A stretch of DNA of 64,000 nucleotides, from assembly GCA_949592205.1 (NCBI GenBank), contig CATIUR010000002.1:2051001-2115000 (forward strand). The letters are read 5' to 3'. Every line of letters starts with the position of its first letter. The stretch's first letter is position 1. Below are positions 35,257 to 47,161 of this stretch, in pieces. This stretch comes from Helichrysum umbraculigerum. Its lineage: Eukaryota > Streptophyta > Magnoliopsida > Asterales > Asteraceae. The translations under genes and the position numbers were made by a program. Below the pieces are notes generated by a model, which saw nothing but the letters and a program-made list of their open reading frames with translations, ran no database searches and had not been told where the DNA came from.

Positions 35257-37854
35257 GATCCCGAACATGAATCCGAACATGTATATGAACCTACTGATGA
35301 CGACGAAGAACAACAATCCGGACATGAATATGAATCTACTGATGACGATGAAGAACAACAACCACAAGAAAAAAAAACAAGAGGAACAACCACCTTAAAG
35401 AATTTTAAAGGAAAAAGAGAAATCGAGTTCAATAAACTTGGGCAAGCTATAGGGCCTAATCAAACTAGGTTTGGCCTTAAATGTGGAAGCTTTGCAAGGA
35501 GAGATATTTGTATCTTGCTCGATGACTGGCGCAAAGTACCAAAGACTAAAAAAGAACAATTGTGGTTAAAAATCAAGGTATAAGATATACCAGATCTTTA
35601 GTTGTACTGTTTTTATAATCTATATATGTAGTAATGCTTAATAATATTTCTTTGAAAACTACAGGATTATTGGAAAATTCCGAATGATAAAGGAAAAACT
35701 CAAGTACTTAATTACTTAATAATATTTCTTTGAAAACTACAGGATTATTGGAAAATTCCGAATGATAAAGCAAAAACTCAAGTACTTAGACAGTGCAGCG
35801 AGAGGTGGAAGGCTTTTAAAACAACACTCCGGGGAGATTATATGGACACGGGAAAGAGTCCTTTCCACATGTACAAGTTTTTAGAAAAGTCCAAATGGCT
35901 AGAATTTGTTGCAAAAGAAAATACAGAAGAAAAGAGGGTAATTTCTTCGATTTGATACTAACGTGTTATAATGTAATCTTATGTAGTATTGAATCTAATT
36001 AGTTCTCTATTTGTATGTGAAGTTGAAACGTGAACAAGGGAGGGAAATAGCAAATTTGAAGAAAAATCCACCACGATTGGGAATAAAAGGGTATCGTGGA
36101 AATGAACCTACATGGACAGCAGAGGCAAAGTAAAAAAAAAACGACGACATCAGTCCACGAGATAGACGACACTCGTTCACGTCATTATTTGTTGGGTCAT
36201 ACATACTTAGGCGAAGATGGTGTCCGGATAGTACCACCTGATGTGGAAGAACAAGTGAACAAATTGGTAAGATTATCTTTGTTTTTTTATAACAAACTCA
36301 TTTACAACAAGCTTTATAGTCAATAGGTATTATGATTAAGTGATAAGGAAAAGTTGATGAAATTTAAAAGCCATTTTTACAATGCATTCTTGACTTTATA
36401 CTAAATGTTCTTTTTGTTAGATATGATTCAATTGTAACAGCCTAACATACTAAATGCATTAAATTGACAGGCAATACTATCCCAAAAGAATCCAACATTT
36501 GCCCCGGGATCAGATTTACTAACCCTGTTAGTAGGAAAGGAGCATGGTGGGCGCACTAGGGCGGTTGGATACACCGTCGGTTTGAAGAACGGCATACCAG
36601 AGTACGATAAGAAGAAAAGGAAGAAACGAGAAACGGTAAAAGAATTACGAGAACAACTTGAGGATATGAAGAGTAAACATAAAAAATTGCAAGCACAAGT
36701 AGATGCACTGATGTCGACACAACAAGGGTCGACTTCAATGGAAGAAGACGTACCAGTTATTAACTCGAGACCTAGCATAACCAATATTGACTCAGATCCA
36801 CGCCTTGATCAGTTGGAAAAATAGTGGTATTTGTGCAGGTTTAATATATTAAACTATGTATATGTTTTTACTAATAAATGTAGACTAAGTATACTCCTTA
36901 TTACATATGTATGTAGGAGCCCACTAAACGCGCACCTACATAAGCAGACAAACCAGTTGTTAAATTGAGACCTACTAAAATGGATTCTTCCTTGGCCGCT
37001 TACCTCGAACGGTTAGATAAAATAAAGGTAATTGTTTGGGTTATATTCAATACACAATACAGATTTGTTTTCAGATATAAATGCACAAAAAATATTTTTC
37101 ATGTTATATATGTTTTTTAGGAGCCCACCAAGTGTGCTTTGATTTGCCCAAATGTATCGGAGCAGATCTCTTGTGCGATTGGGAGAGTATTTCCAATTGT
37201 TAGTGGTCAGTTACTTCACGGAAAGCCACTGACACCAGGTTATGTAAAGGTTCAGGTCGACAAAGTGTGTAAAGGGTATGGAGATTTAGAACTTCCATCT
37301 CCAATGGAAGGTATTGAAAAGCTTATTGATGCGAGAAATACTTTTATTGAGTGGCCAAAAACCAGAATCCGATTCCTTCAGGTATGGTACAATGAACTTC
37401 TTATTTCGTGTGGTACTTTATTACACGTACTCATGTGCAACTCACAAATTTATTTCGTAGTCCTCTTCCGGAACAGTAGCAACATCATTAAAATCAGTAG
37501 AAGGAATGTCAACTAAGCCATCAAAAGAGACTACTAAGAGTGCCGGTGATCCAAATCATGTAAACTCCAAAACCTTTTAGTTACTTTGTAAACATTGTTA
37601 TATCTTTGTATTTTGTGTGGTATTTTTCTAACAGGTACTCACGTGAAACTTATGAAAATTGTTCACAGGCGTCTACTGTAGCACTTGCAACATCGTTAAA
37701 ATCAGTGAACAAAGAAACATCCACTAGGCCATCAAAAGAGCCTACAAAGAGTGAGCCTAACTCCTACCCGGTAAACTCCAATACATTAATGTTGCTATGT
37801 AAACATTTATATGCTATTATGGTATGTGATGCATATATAAATGTGTATATGTAA
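35257..37854 (+). CDS. TNPA/TNP1-like (Ptta/En/Spm) DNA-binding protein, multi-exon
   Basis: Exon 35257-35577 encodes an acidic repeat (YEPTDDDEEQQSG, YESTDDDEEQQ), then GTTTLKNFKGKREIEFNKLGQ...CGSFARRDICILLDDWRKVP. Exon 35743-35937 continues DYWKIPNDKAKTQVLRQCSERWKAFKTTL. Later exons (about 36020-36265 and 36470-36824) give KREQGREIANLKKNPPRLG, a PGSDLLTLLVGKEHGGRTRAVG motif and a coiled coil (KKRKKRETVKELREQLEDMK). A conserved ICPNVSEQISCAIGRVFP...IEWPKTRIRFLQ exon follows near 37120-37380. The layout fits plant Ptta/En/Spm proteins, which bind subterminal repeats. Exon joins after 35937 are approximate. It may be one gene with the Ulp1-like part downstream. Confidence 0.65.
35643..35798. 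repeat. 78-base tandem duplication across an intron-exon boundary
   Basis: The copies starting at 35643 and 35721 each hold the acceptor ACTACAG and the exon start GATTATTGGAAAATTCCG. They differ at one visible base (GGAAAA/GCAAAA). Using the first acceptor leads to an in-frame TGA before the second copy; the second (exon from 35743) stays open. Confidence 0.85.
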
Positions 37855-38104
37855 GTAGTAATATGTTTTGAATGGAATTTAATATGTTGCTACTGTTTTT
37901 GACTTAATGGGCTCAAAGAACGCTGTTTTTTTACAGTTTTTTAACCTAGTAATGTATCTATGTGTTGGTAGTTTTTAGCTAGTAGTATGTTGTTTTATTG
38001 AAGTACTCTATGTAGTTTTAAAGCTAACCAACGTTGTTTTGATGCCGTTTGTATGCTGTTTTGCATGCTATATTTATGCAGCGTTTTACTATTGTGCTGA
38101 TATA

Positions 38105-39382
38105 CAGGATCTGGAAAAGCATCGAAAAATGATCGACGAGAAAAAACCTGTGTTTATTCGTGCTTTCTATGACCGTTGGATGAAACGACCAAATCCTAAT
38201 TTGGGTGTTGTGCTTCGTCCTGAGGAGGTCTTTGGGCCTAGTGTGTGTAAGGAATATATTGTTACCTCTGGTGATCTTATGTGTCTTCTAACAAATGGTT
38301 GGCTCGATATGTCAGTTTTAACTTATTACGCCACCTAAGTACTTTTTTTTGGAATTCTACAACCATGATTCGATACTCATGTTGTTTTTATTCTGAAATA
38401 TATCTATATTTTAACATCTACTTAGGTGCCTACATAAGAGTATACAAAAGCCTGGAAATAGATGTGCATTGTTGAACCCGTATGAGATTCGAGGCACCCA
38501 ATGTGATAACGATATGTCTAGGGTCACTGATTATCTCTTGAATGCAATCAACACACGCGAGAAGGATAAAAATTTTTTTCTCGCCCCCTACTATGAAGAG
38601 TACGTACCATAAGTAACTTTTTGTTTAACATTTACCTATGCTCTTTATGTATACTAAAAGGGTGACAATTTTATTAGTGACCATTGGGTGTTGTTCATAA
38701 TTTGCCCTCACAACAACACGGGGTACATTTTGGATTCACTTATGTTACAAAGGAACATAACGAACGAAGAGAGCTACTTACTTGCAACCCCTTTGCAATT
38801 GTAAGTTTTTTATTTAATGTTATACAATTCAAATTTAGTTTGTTCCTGAAATTTTAATACATCGATATGGCAAACTTGGATAGGATACTTGGAGATATTC
38901 GTTGGATTTTGCCCCAGGTAAATCATCTCACTTTGTAGATACACACATATATATTATAGATGTATTGTTAATTGGGTCAGATTGTTTGGGTTTCTGATCA
39001 ACTTGGGTATAGTACGAGGCTATGAGTTGTTTGGGTTATATGTGGTACACTCTTGCATACAAGTTTTTTTGTATTGGATTATACACTAATGAATACGCTT
39101 GTTATTTTAAATTTAGTGCCACCAACAAAAGGGTGGTTGGGAGTGTGGTTATTATGTGATGCGGTGGATGCACGAGTTTCTCAAATTTCAACAACATGAT
39201 TTCCCGCAAATTGTAAGTATTTATTAAATTATTAAGATATCTAAAGACAGATTATTAATATTTTACTTTTTCCTTTATACACATCCCTTGGAAACATATG
39301 AATTCATACGAAGTAAAAGACTTAGACAATATCGTCGGTTCATGGCTGTCATATTTTGTGAAGATTTGTGATAACTAGTTTT
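38105..39382 (+). CDS. Ulp1-like (C48) cysteine protease domain of the CACTA element
   Basis: Exons recognisable by eye: about 38105-38310 (DLEKHRKMIDEKKPVFIRAFYDRW), 38425-38600 (LNPYEIRGTQCDN...REKDKNFFLAPYYEE), 38676-38802 (DHWVLFIICPHNNTGYILDS), about 38883-38919, 39118-39213 (CHQQKGGWECGYYVMRWMHEF) and about 39300-39382 ending KICDN. The His of DHWVLF, the Asp of ILDS and the Cys of WECGYYVM match the Ulp1/SENP catalytic triad. Such domains process SUMO in host proteins and are also known from several plant transposon lineages; a function here is inferred only. No stop is needed inside the catalytic exons, so the domain may still be intact. It could be the C-terminal part of the TNPA-like gene. 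Confidence 0.7.
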
Positions 39383-39619
39383 GTGGTACCATTATCATTT
39401 GCGTGTATTATGGTATCTTTAGGTTTGCTTTTCAATGTATGTCACTGTGTACCGATGGAATTGAACTTGTATTCGGTTACTTTTTTATATATAAGATTGT
39501 GTTCTGTTGTTCTATTCATTTTCTATTTACTGGTTTTGTTGTGCTTCTTTAGTTTCAATTAATCTTTCAATGTCTGCAGTTAAAATCATTTAGGAGTGGC
39601 ACTGGCATTGTTGCTGATG

Positions 39620-39835
39620 CTATTAAAAAATATACAAACCGGTTTTCTATATGCGAAATATGGTCTTAAAAGTATCATAGACACCGATTTGATACAAATA
39701 ACCCGATCTCTATTCTAACAGTATACAAACCGGTTTGATAAAACACATAAAAACCTCCCCCTTTACAGACCGGTTTCTGAACCGGTTTCTAAAGGCATTT
39801 TCAACCGGTTTCTAAGGTGTTTTTTTGTAGTAGTG
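39620..39835. repeat. Right subterminal repeats and terminus of the CACTA element
   Basis: CAAACCGGTTT and ACCGGTTTCTAA-type units recur at least six times before TTTTTTGTAGTAGTG. Confidence 0.8.
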
Positions 39836-39864
39836 AATGTACTAGCTAGATAACACAAACACAT

Positions 39865-40250
39865 AATGCATGTTCAAATAAATGGGTTGGAAAGGTCCAT
39901 GAATGGAGTGTTTTTTTATTACAATATGGTCAGCTTGGAATTGGAGAAATCCAATTCTCTACTATACGCATCGGATCATGAGAGGAGCAAAATACAACAC
40001 GAAGACATCTTTCCTGGTATTCAACGGGCTGCCCTTATATGGATGTAAAATAGAAGTTCAAAAGCTGCTGTGAATTGGAGTAATTGGATCCTCAATCCTC
40101 GAACATTCGACCCGGGCTAGACTTCATTAATTTGGTTTTTTTTCTCTCTTGTATTTGGTGTATTTCTGTCCATTTGAAGTCTCGTTGTACATATTGAGTT
40201 TTGGCTAATAAAATTCTTTGCTTTTTTTAAAAAAATGCATGTTCAAATAA
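39865..40250 (+). mobile_element. 5'-truncated LINE-like insertion with 17-bp target duplication
   Basis: AATGCATGTTCAAATAA occurs at 39865-39881 and 40234-40250. Between them, about 350 bases end in AATAAAATTCTTTGC and a T/A-rich tail (CTTTTTTTAAAAA). The sequence includes a weak reverse-transcriptase-tail-like reading (RAALIWM..., VNWSNWILNPRTFDPG). Long duplication, polyadenylation-like signal and A-rich end indicate target-primed reverse transcription; the source could be a LINE or a processed transcript. Confidence 0.65.
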
Positions 40251-40667
40251 TGGTGTGACTCTTCAACAAGTAGTCATTTCTAAATACAGGCTGATTAACT
40301 CAACCAGCTGCCAAGAATACACCAACCAAAATGTTAAGATTTCACAATGTTAATGTTAATCAAGTTATTAGAATATAAAAAACAAATTAGACGGTCAATT
40401 CTTATAATTCTGTACAAGAAAATATCCAATGAGAGCAAGTGAAGTAGTGAACCGTCTCACATATATAGTCACATGCATATGGATGACCTCGCCCATCCAA
40501 ATATTTCATAATTAATGTTGGGAATTTTATTATATAATAAAGTACCCTAATATATGGTTTTTTTTTTTTTTTTATCACATCTCTAGTCTTTTAACTTTTA
40601 GACATGCATGATGCATGCAAATACTATAAAAGTTTATTTAAAAGTTTTGGACTTTATTCTACTAATA
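40251..40667. other. AT-rich intergenic DNA
   Basis: Nothing recognised except a T run near 40558-40574. Confidence 0.5.
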
Positions 40668-40669
40668 TA

Positions 40670-40922
40670 CTCCCTCCGTCCCAATTTTATTGTCACCAGA
40701 CAAAAAGACACGCAGTTTAAGAAAATATAACTATCTCTCTCTTACTTTTTGATAAAATGACTGTTTTACCCTCTACTTTTTACCTATTTTTTTGTCTTAT
40801 ATATATACACTAGGGGTAAAAAAGAACTTTATTTCCTTAAACTTTCTATTTATGGAAGTGGACAATTAATTTGGTACACCCCAAAATGGAAATAATGGAC
40901 AATAGAAATGGGACGGAGGGAG
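40670..40922 (+). mobile_element. Stowaway MITE upstream of AUX1
   Basis: Ends CTCCCTCCGTCCC and GGGACGGAGGGAG form the canonical Stowaway terminal repeat, with TA on both sides. It is 253 bases long with no ORF, and such elements are moved by Tc1/mariner transposases. The same family, inverted, lies at 47777-48031. Confidence 0.93.
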
Positions 40923-40924
40923 TA

Positions 40925-42557
40925 GTAGTTAGTGTTAGTACCACAATTAGATCTTCTATTTGCATGTACATCGTTTACATTTCAACCCATTAATTGGTTT
41001 TAGCGCTACGTAAATAAGGGATTGGTGTCTTGTCAATTAAGATTATAGTGAAAGTTTATGAATCTATGGAAGCTTCAAAATTTTGATAGCTTTATATTTA
41101 TTTTTTTAGGTATCAGCAGGCGATACATCCAACCATTTTATTGATAATGAAAACCCGTGTGCTTTACAGAGTAATATGTCGGACTCCCACTACAAAGTGA
41201 AACCAACTACTCGATCCGTATATCTTAAAGACATATATGCCTCGACCAATTTAACCTTGACCAATTTACGAACTTGTCATTCGAAAATATAGTTTTGGGA
41301 CATACACCAAGGCCGATCACCCAACTAGCTAGTATTACAAAATTGCCTACATGGAGTAAAAAGAATAAATATATAACCTATTCATGGCTCGATCTGATCA
41401 CGTGAGTAACTCACCAGCCTTCACATTCGGGATGGTTTCTCCACATTGATACATAAAAACAACGATCAACGGTGAAACACACACAGTTAAGAGAGTTAAC
41501 AACTCACTCTCATTTTCATCTTCAATTGTCTAACTTAATAAGCTAAGCTATATAACCTCTAATTACACGTTTATACACACACTAAAAAATACACACAGTT
41601 AAGAGAGTTAACAACTCACTCTCATTTTCATCTTCAATTGTTTAACTTAATTAGTTATATAACCTCTAATTACATGTGTTTATATAAAGAACTAACTATT
41701 AACATAAAAGATACAGTTTAGTTCCCTGTACTTTACAATTGTACAGAATTGACTCTTGAACTTGAACTTTTATTGAATGACACATGAGTCCCTGTACTTC
41801 CACAGTAGTAAGGCGAGACCTAAACATTTAATTTTCATATGCACCACCTCGTATATACTTTGAAAGAGTTGATCAGGTGTTGGTGAACCTTTTTGAGGCA
41901 CTCGACTATTTCTAATTTCTTGCCACACATAATAAGTTGTGACCGTCAATAACGATTTAAATGCAATTACCTTTTCTTTCGAGTTTCTAGATATTGTACT
42001 CCGTACAATATTACTCAAAGGTTATGTCCCGTTATCCTTTTAAATAAATTTGGAAAATGATAACGACAGTCCTTAGGGCTGTCAATAAGAATTTAGAACA
42101 CGCATTAATACTTGTACTCATACCATAATAAACTCTCTGACCCCCTGAATTTTAGTTGACCACCATAAATATCACTTGAAGTACGTTCAACCACTTTATG
42201 CACGTTATTGACATTAACAATACCCAATAAATGTATATTTAACGCATTATTATATAAAATATAATAACGGTTAATTTTATCTATTTATTTTTATTTATTG
42301 TTCTGAGCCATTAAAAACGGTTTATGAGTGACAAGTGGTCGAGTGTCGTAATAAGAAGAAATTATTTTTTCTTTTTAAAATTCTTGTGATAACCAAAGAG
42401 TCAAACACTCCATTTGATCCAATCTGCTGTAAATGCTATACACAATTACAATTTACAAATACTGAGATACATACAGTGAATCCAACTCCTTTTCACACTG
42501 AATAAAATAATCAAACATTTCAAAGTTATTAAAAATCCCCTTAGAAAAAGTGAAAAA
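40925..42557. other. Upstream region of the AUX1-like gene
   Basis: A tandem duplication of a 112-base unit (CACACAGTTAAGAGAGTTAAC start) covers about 41479-41695. The rest is AT-rich. No transcription-factor site can be asserted. Confidence 0.5.
41479..41695. repeat. 112-base tandem duplication in the AUX1 upstream region
   Basis: Two copies start at 41479 and 41591, sharing ACACACAGTTAAGAGAGTTAAC and CTCACTCTCATTTTCATC, with a few differences toward their ends. Confidence 0.85.
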
Positions 42558-42563
42558 TTGGTT

Positions 42564-42572
42564 TCTATATAT
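42564..42572 (+). promoter_or_regulatory. Candidate TATA box of the AUX1-like gene
   Basis: CTATATATG lies about 75 bases upstream of a CT-rich tract (42642-42681) typical of plant 5' leaders, and about 570 bases before the start codon. A 5' UTR intron is possible (TTGACAG near 43063). The assignment is by position only. Confidence 0.35.
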
Positions 42573-42647
42573 GTCCACCTTCAAACACCTCTTCTTTTTC
42601 TTCATCTTCTTTTAATTGTATTATTATTAATTATTATTTATTCCCTC

Positions 42648-42682
<35 letters not shown>

Positions 42683-43139
42683 AGCTACTTTTTTAGCTCA
42701 TCTTTGTGCAGCTGCCTTGTGTTTGAGCAGCAGCTGCTTCTTACAGCATAATTATTTCTCCTTTTCTCTCTCTATCCCTATCTTTTGTTTGTTGTTGTTC
42801 ATATACAAACATTCATATACATACAACACAAATACTAAAGGTCAAAAATTAAGTGTACCTTCTAAAAGATCCGGGTTTTGGAGATGGAGACTTGATAAGG
42901 TTAAAAAAGACTCTGTCTTTTGTTTTTGTACATGTCTTGATAAAATACTACTAGTATATAAAAAAATGTAATCCTTTTTATCATGGGCATTGATTTCTGG
43001 ATCTGGGAATTCATGGGTTTTTGCTATTAATTCTTATTTACTTGTCTTTTTATGTGTTGACAGATCTGTTTAGAAAAGAGGAAATAAAAAAGGTATTAGC
43101 TAGGAGAGTATATTTTTTTATCAGCAAAAATCGAAGAAA

Positions 43140-46100
43140 ATGTCGGGTCAGAAACAAGCAGAGGATTCGATAATTTCATCAAATTTTAATGATAATAATA
43201 ATGAAAATGAAGAAGGTGGAAAACAAGTACAACAACAACAAGAAGACGAAGATCACTCAGTTTTTTCCATGAAAAATGCTTTATGGCATGGAGGCTCTGC
43301 TTGGGATGCTTGGTTTAGTTGTTCATCAAATCAAGTAATTAAACAAAATTTAATTAATTAAGACCCATTATTAGATTCCTTAATTTTGAAGAATCTTGAA
43401 TGTACATGTGTTTATGCAGGTGGCACAAGTGCTATTAACACTACCATACTCTTTCTCTCAACTGGGTATGGCCTCAGGGATTGTGCTCCAGATTTTCTAT
43501 GGTCTTCTTGGCAGCTGGACAGCTTATCTCATCAGTGTTCTTTACATTGAGTACAGAAGCAGAAAAGAGAAAGAAGGTGTCAACTTCAAGAATCATGTCA
43601 TACAGGTTCACTTCCATCTATTTTTGGCTGAATCTAAACCCACCCTCAAAATTCTGCTCCTACCCCCTGGCCCATCATTTTCAGTCTAATTTTATTTAAG
43701 TTTGATCTAGTTCAGTACAGAATCAGTTTCAGTTTTAGACTAAACAGAAGGTAAAAAAAAAAAAAAAAAGGGGTAGGAGCAGAAAAAGAGTGGGCCAGGG
43801 GGTATGGTTAGCAGCCCCCTAAGTTTAAATTATCAATGGACTATATATACTATGACACAACAAAAATATATATATACTAAAAAAAATTGTAACTTTGAAT
43901 ATTATTTGATGACTTTTTATTGTTGAAAATTTTCAGTGGTTTGAAGTTCTTGATGGATTATTGGGACCTTATTGGAAAGCAATAGGACTGGCTTTCAACT
44001 GCACATTTCTTCTGTTTGGATCTGTGATACAACTCATAGCTTGTGCAAGGTTTGTTTTTGGGTCAAAAATAATAATATAGTACTAATGGGTATTGTAGAA
44101 TTCATGTTAAAAATTGACACTATGTTGTGTTGTTTTGTGTAAAAATGACAGTAATATATACTACATAAATGACCATTTGGACAAAAGGACATGGACATAC
44201 ATATTTGGAGCATGTTGTGCAACTACAGTATTCATTCCATCTTTCCACAACTACAGAATTTGGTCTTTTCTTGGCCTTGGGATGACCACTTACACTGCCT
44301 GGTACATGACCATTGCAGCTTTAATTCATGGTCAGGTATATACACACACTCTCTCATACTATCTTTAGAAACCAAATAAATCAAGATTTTAGAAACCAGA
44401 TCTCAAATGGCCGGTTTTGTGATTTAAAATTGCCAAAAAAGAAGAAGAAAGATTAACAAGAACAGGTGACCATGCATGATCTTTTGCAGGTTGATGGGGT
44501 TGAACACTCTGGTCCTAAAAAACTGGTGCTTTATTTCACCGGAGCCACGAATATATTATACACATTCGGTGGTCATGCTGTCACTGTGTAAGTATTCTTA
44601 ATCAATGACTTGTACACGTTTCATTAAAAAGTGTACATAACTTTGGATGATATTTAGTATACTGTTACTGTAAATTAAAAAGTCTAGCTAGTGAACAAGT
44701 ATAGAAAAATGATTTTTGTTTATAAAATGAACAACTTTTGCAATCCTGTGAAAAGATACCCTTTCTTCCATCTTCTATGCAGTTTCTCTTTTCAGCTTTT
44801 GCCGGCCACCTTTGGTTAATGAACCTGAAAACAGGACTGTATAATGCAGCAAAAAAGTTCTAGTAGGTTGATAATACGAATTAATAATTTAATCCGTTCA
44901 TAAATTAACTTTAATTAGTCTTTGGTTATTCATGTAACATTAACTATTAACGTGTAACATTAACTATTAACGTGTAACACAATTTAATACTCTAAAGTTT
45001 TAGAGCAAGAGATTAATCCACAAGTTAGGTACTATCAACTTTTTGATCCGGGTCGAGTCGGTTTATGTTAGATATGTTTGTAAACACCATATATGCATCT
45101 TTATTACAATAACGTTAGAAAGTTTATAGATTCACAGTAAGTTTACTAAGATTTGTTTAATATATGACCAACTAGTACTAAATAAATCTTTGAATCAATG
45201 ATGAAATGAGTTTTGATATAAAGAGGTGCACATGGAGAGCAGAGGCAGTGGACTTTGCCATCCAAGTATTTAATTATTGAATCTCATTGATCTAAAATAT
45301 CTTTTATTTCTATTTATATAAATATTATGGAGGGTATCATGGTCATTTTCCTTTTTGTATGATCCAATGCCAATACTCCAAAATCCTTTCCATGTTCTTG
45401 ACATCTGAATCATCAGATTTGCTTGTCCCATAAAATGTACCCTACTATACAAAGCACTCGTATACTAAAGTTCCGTTTATTTATTTACTTTTTATTTTAT
45501 TGTTACTTTTTTACTTTAATGACCAAAATAAAAAAAGGACAATTAATGACTGACTAGGTTTTTAATAACAGGGAAATTATGCATGCAATGTGGAAACCCC
45601 GAAAATTCAAGCATATTTACTTAATTGCCACACTCTATGTATTTACATTGACCCTCCCATCTTCTTCTGCGGTGTATTGGGCATTTGGGGACGAGCTTCT
45701 TAACCATTCCAACGCCTTTTCTCTCCTTCCCAAGACCCGATGGCGTGATACTGCCGTCATTCTTATGCTCATTCACCAGGTTAAGCCTATATTGATATTT
45801 GCTTCAAGTTCCACACTGCACTGCACTATTATATACTGGATGGATTGTGACTAAAACATGGGGTGTTGTTTACAAAATATGAAACAGTTTATTACATTTG
45901 GATTTGCATGCACACCATTATATTTTGTGTGGGAGAAGGTAATTGGAATGCACGACACGAAGAGCATATTTTTACGGGCACTAGCAAGGCTGCCTGTGGT
46001 TATACCAATTTGGTTCTTGGCTATCATTTTCCCCTTCTTCGGACCCATAAATTCTGCAGTGGGAGCACTCTTGGTCAGTTTCACCGTATACATCATCCCT

Positions 46101-47161
46101 GCACTTGCTCATATGCTCACCTACAGAAAGGCCTCCGCTCGACAGGTACAAACTTTATATTGCAAAATTTCGTTTTGTTTTCTAAGGATTAATTGCAAGT
46201 AATTAAGGCCACTAATACATTATTCATCCGAGTAGCATAGAGCAGTCCCTCTATTATAGATTTCTAGGAATTATTTTGTGTGCTATGTACAGTTATGTCC
46301 GTATTTACTTTCTTTAATGGCATAGGGAATAATTATCCTAATATCAAAGGGGTATAATGGTCTAAGTAAATAAAGTGGCAATGGTAGTATAGTTTCTTTC
46401 TTGTCCATATGCTCTCTTTTAGTGACCAATATTCTGATGGAGACAGGAGTTCATATTTTTTGATTATATAATTATACTGCATGTACTATGTCTAAATTTT
46501 TTTAATTTCAAGTCTTTCCAAATTAATAAAGGTATAGAGAAACTTAGGGGTTACTACTCTTTTATTATGAAAAGCATGAAAAAGGTTGGTTGTAAGTTTA
46601 TAACTTATAAAGCTAGGGACTTGTATATATTGAGAATATATGGGCATTAATAATCAACAGAATGTAAACATGTTAGGCATTATTATGATAAAAAGGACAT
46701 TGTACTATTGCATTTAAGGCTAGATTTGGAAATATTGATAGAGTTGGAGTAGATAGGTAGCAAGTCCTTGTCCATTTAGTTATAAGCCATACCTTGAGTG
46801 TTGTATTATGTCCGAGATGAGCTGGCCAACTGTTGACTCACTTTTTAATCCCTCAACTATACCTGAATAACAGAATAAGCCCCTTAATTAAGTTTTGTTG
46901 CACTAGATATTTCTCATTCAAATTTATATAAATTTGAAATTTTGTTCGCAGAATGCGGCCGAGAAGCCTCCTCGGTTCCTACCGAGTTGGTCAGCCATGT
47001 ACGTGTTCAACATGTTTATCGTAGTCTGGGTTCTGGTGGTCGGGTTTGGGTTTGGTGGATGGGCTAGTGTGACAAATTTTGTTAGACAAGTTGATACGTT
47101 CGGGTTATTTGCCAAGTGTTATCAGTGTAAGCCTGCAGTTCCACCTCCACAGCATCACTGA
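43140..47161 (+). CDS. AUX1: AUX1/LAX-family auxin influx carrier
   Basis: Eight exons with GT-AG borders join in frame: 43140-43334, 43420-43605, 43937-44049, 44152-44335, 44490-44587, 45572-45779, 45888-46145 and 46952-47161, giving 483 residues, the family's usual length. It is a plasma-membrane proton/auxin symporter with about eleven membrane helices. Diagnostic stretches: WHGGSAWDAWFSC, NQVAQVLLTLPYSFSQLGM, NHVIQWFEVLDGLLG, TGATNILYTFGGHAVTVEIM, ALARLPVVIPIWFLAIIFPF and a C-terminal GFGGWASVTNFVRQVDTFGL then CYQCKP. Features such as GIVLQIFYGLLGSW, NDHLDKRTW and MHDTKS favour the AUX1/LAX1 clade over LAX2/LAX3. The polar N terminus is Asn/Gln/Glu-rich. Intron 5 is long (984 bases) and intron 2 holds a small inverted-repeat element. 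No defect is visible. Confidence 0.95.
43661..43806. mobile_element. Short inverted-repeat element in AUX1 intron 2
   Basis: TACCCCCTGGCCCAT on the left and AGTGGGCCAGGGGGTA on the right form terminal repeats with TA at both edges. An inner GGGGTAGGAGCAG also matches the sequence just outside the left end in inverted form. It is a likely MITE about 145 bases long. Confidence 0.5.

Larger units (their letters stand above)
27124..39835 (+). mobile_element. CACTA (En/Spm) DNA transposon carrying captured host exons
   Basis: Terminal inverted repeats CACTACTACAAAAA (27124) and its complement TTTTTTGTAGTAGTG (ending 39835) are flanked by a 3-bp duplication AAT (27121-27123, 39836-39838), as expected for CACTA elements. 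Subterminal regions (27150-27410 and 39630-39815) hold many AAACCGGTTT-like units in both orientations, the type of site bound by TNPA proteins. The interior carries TNP2-like transposase, TNPA/TNP1-like and Ulp1-like coding regions on the plus strand, plus fragments of two unrelated host genes. Broken TNP2 suggests that it is now non-autonomous or in decay. Confidence 0.9.

Noticed and set aside
42558..42971. 137-codon ORF upstream of AUX1
   Set aside because: Its Ser-Leu run is the CT repeat of the 5' leader; it overlaps the presumed UTR and has no recognisable domain.
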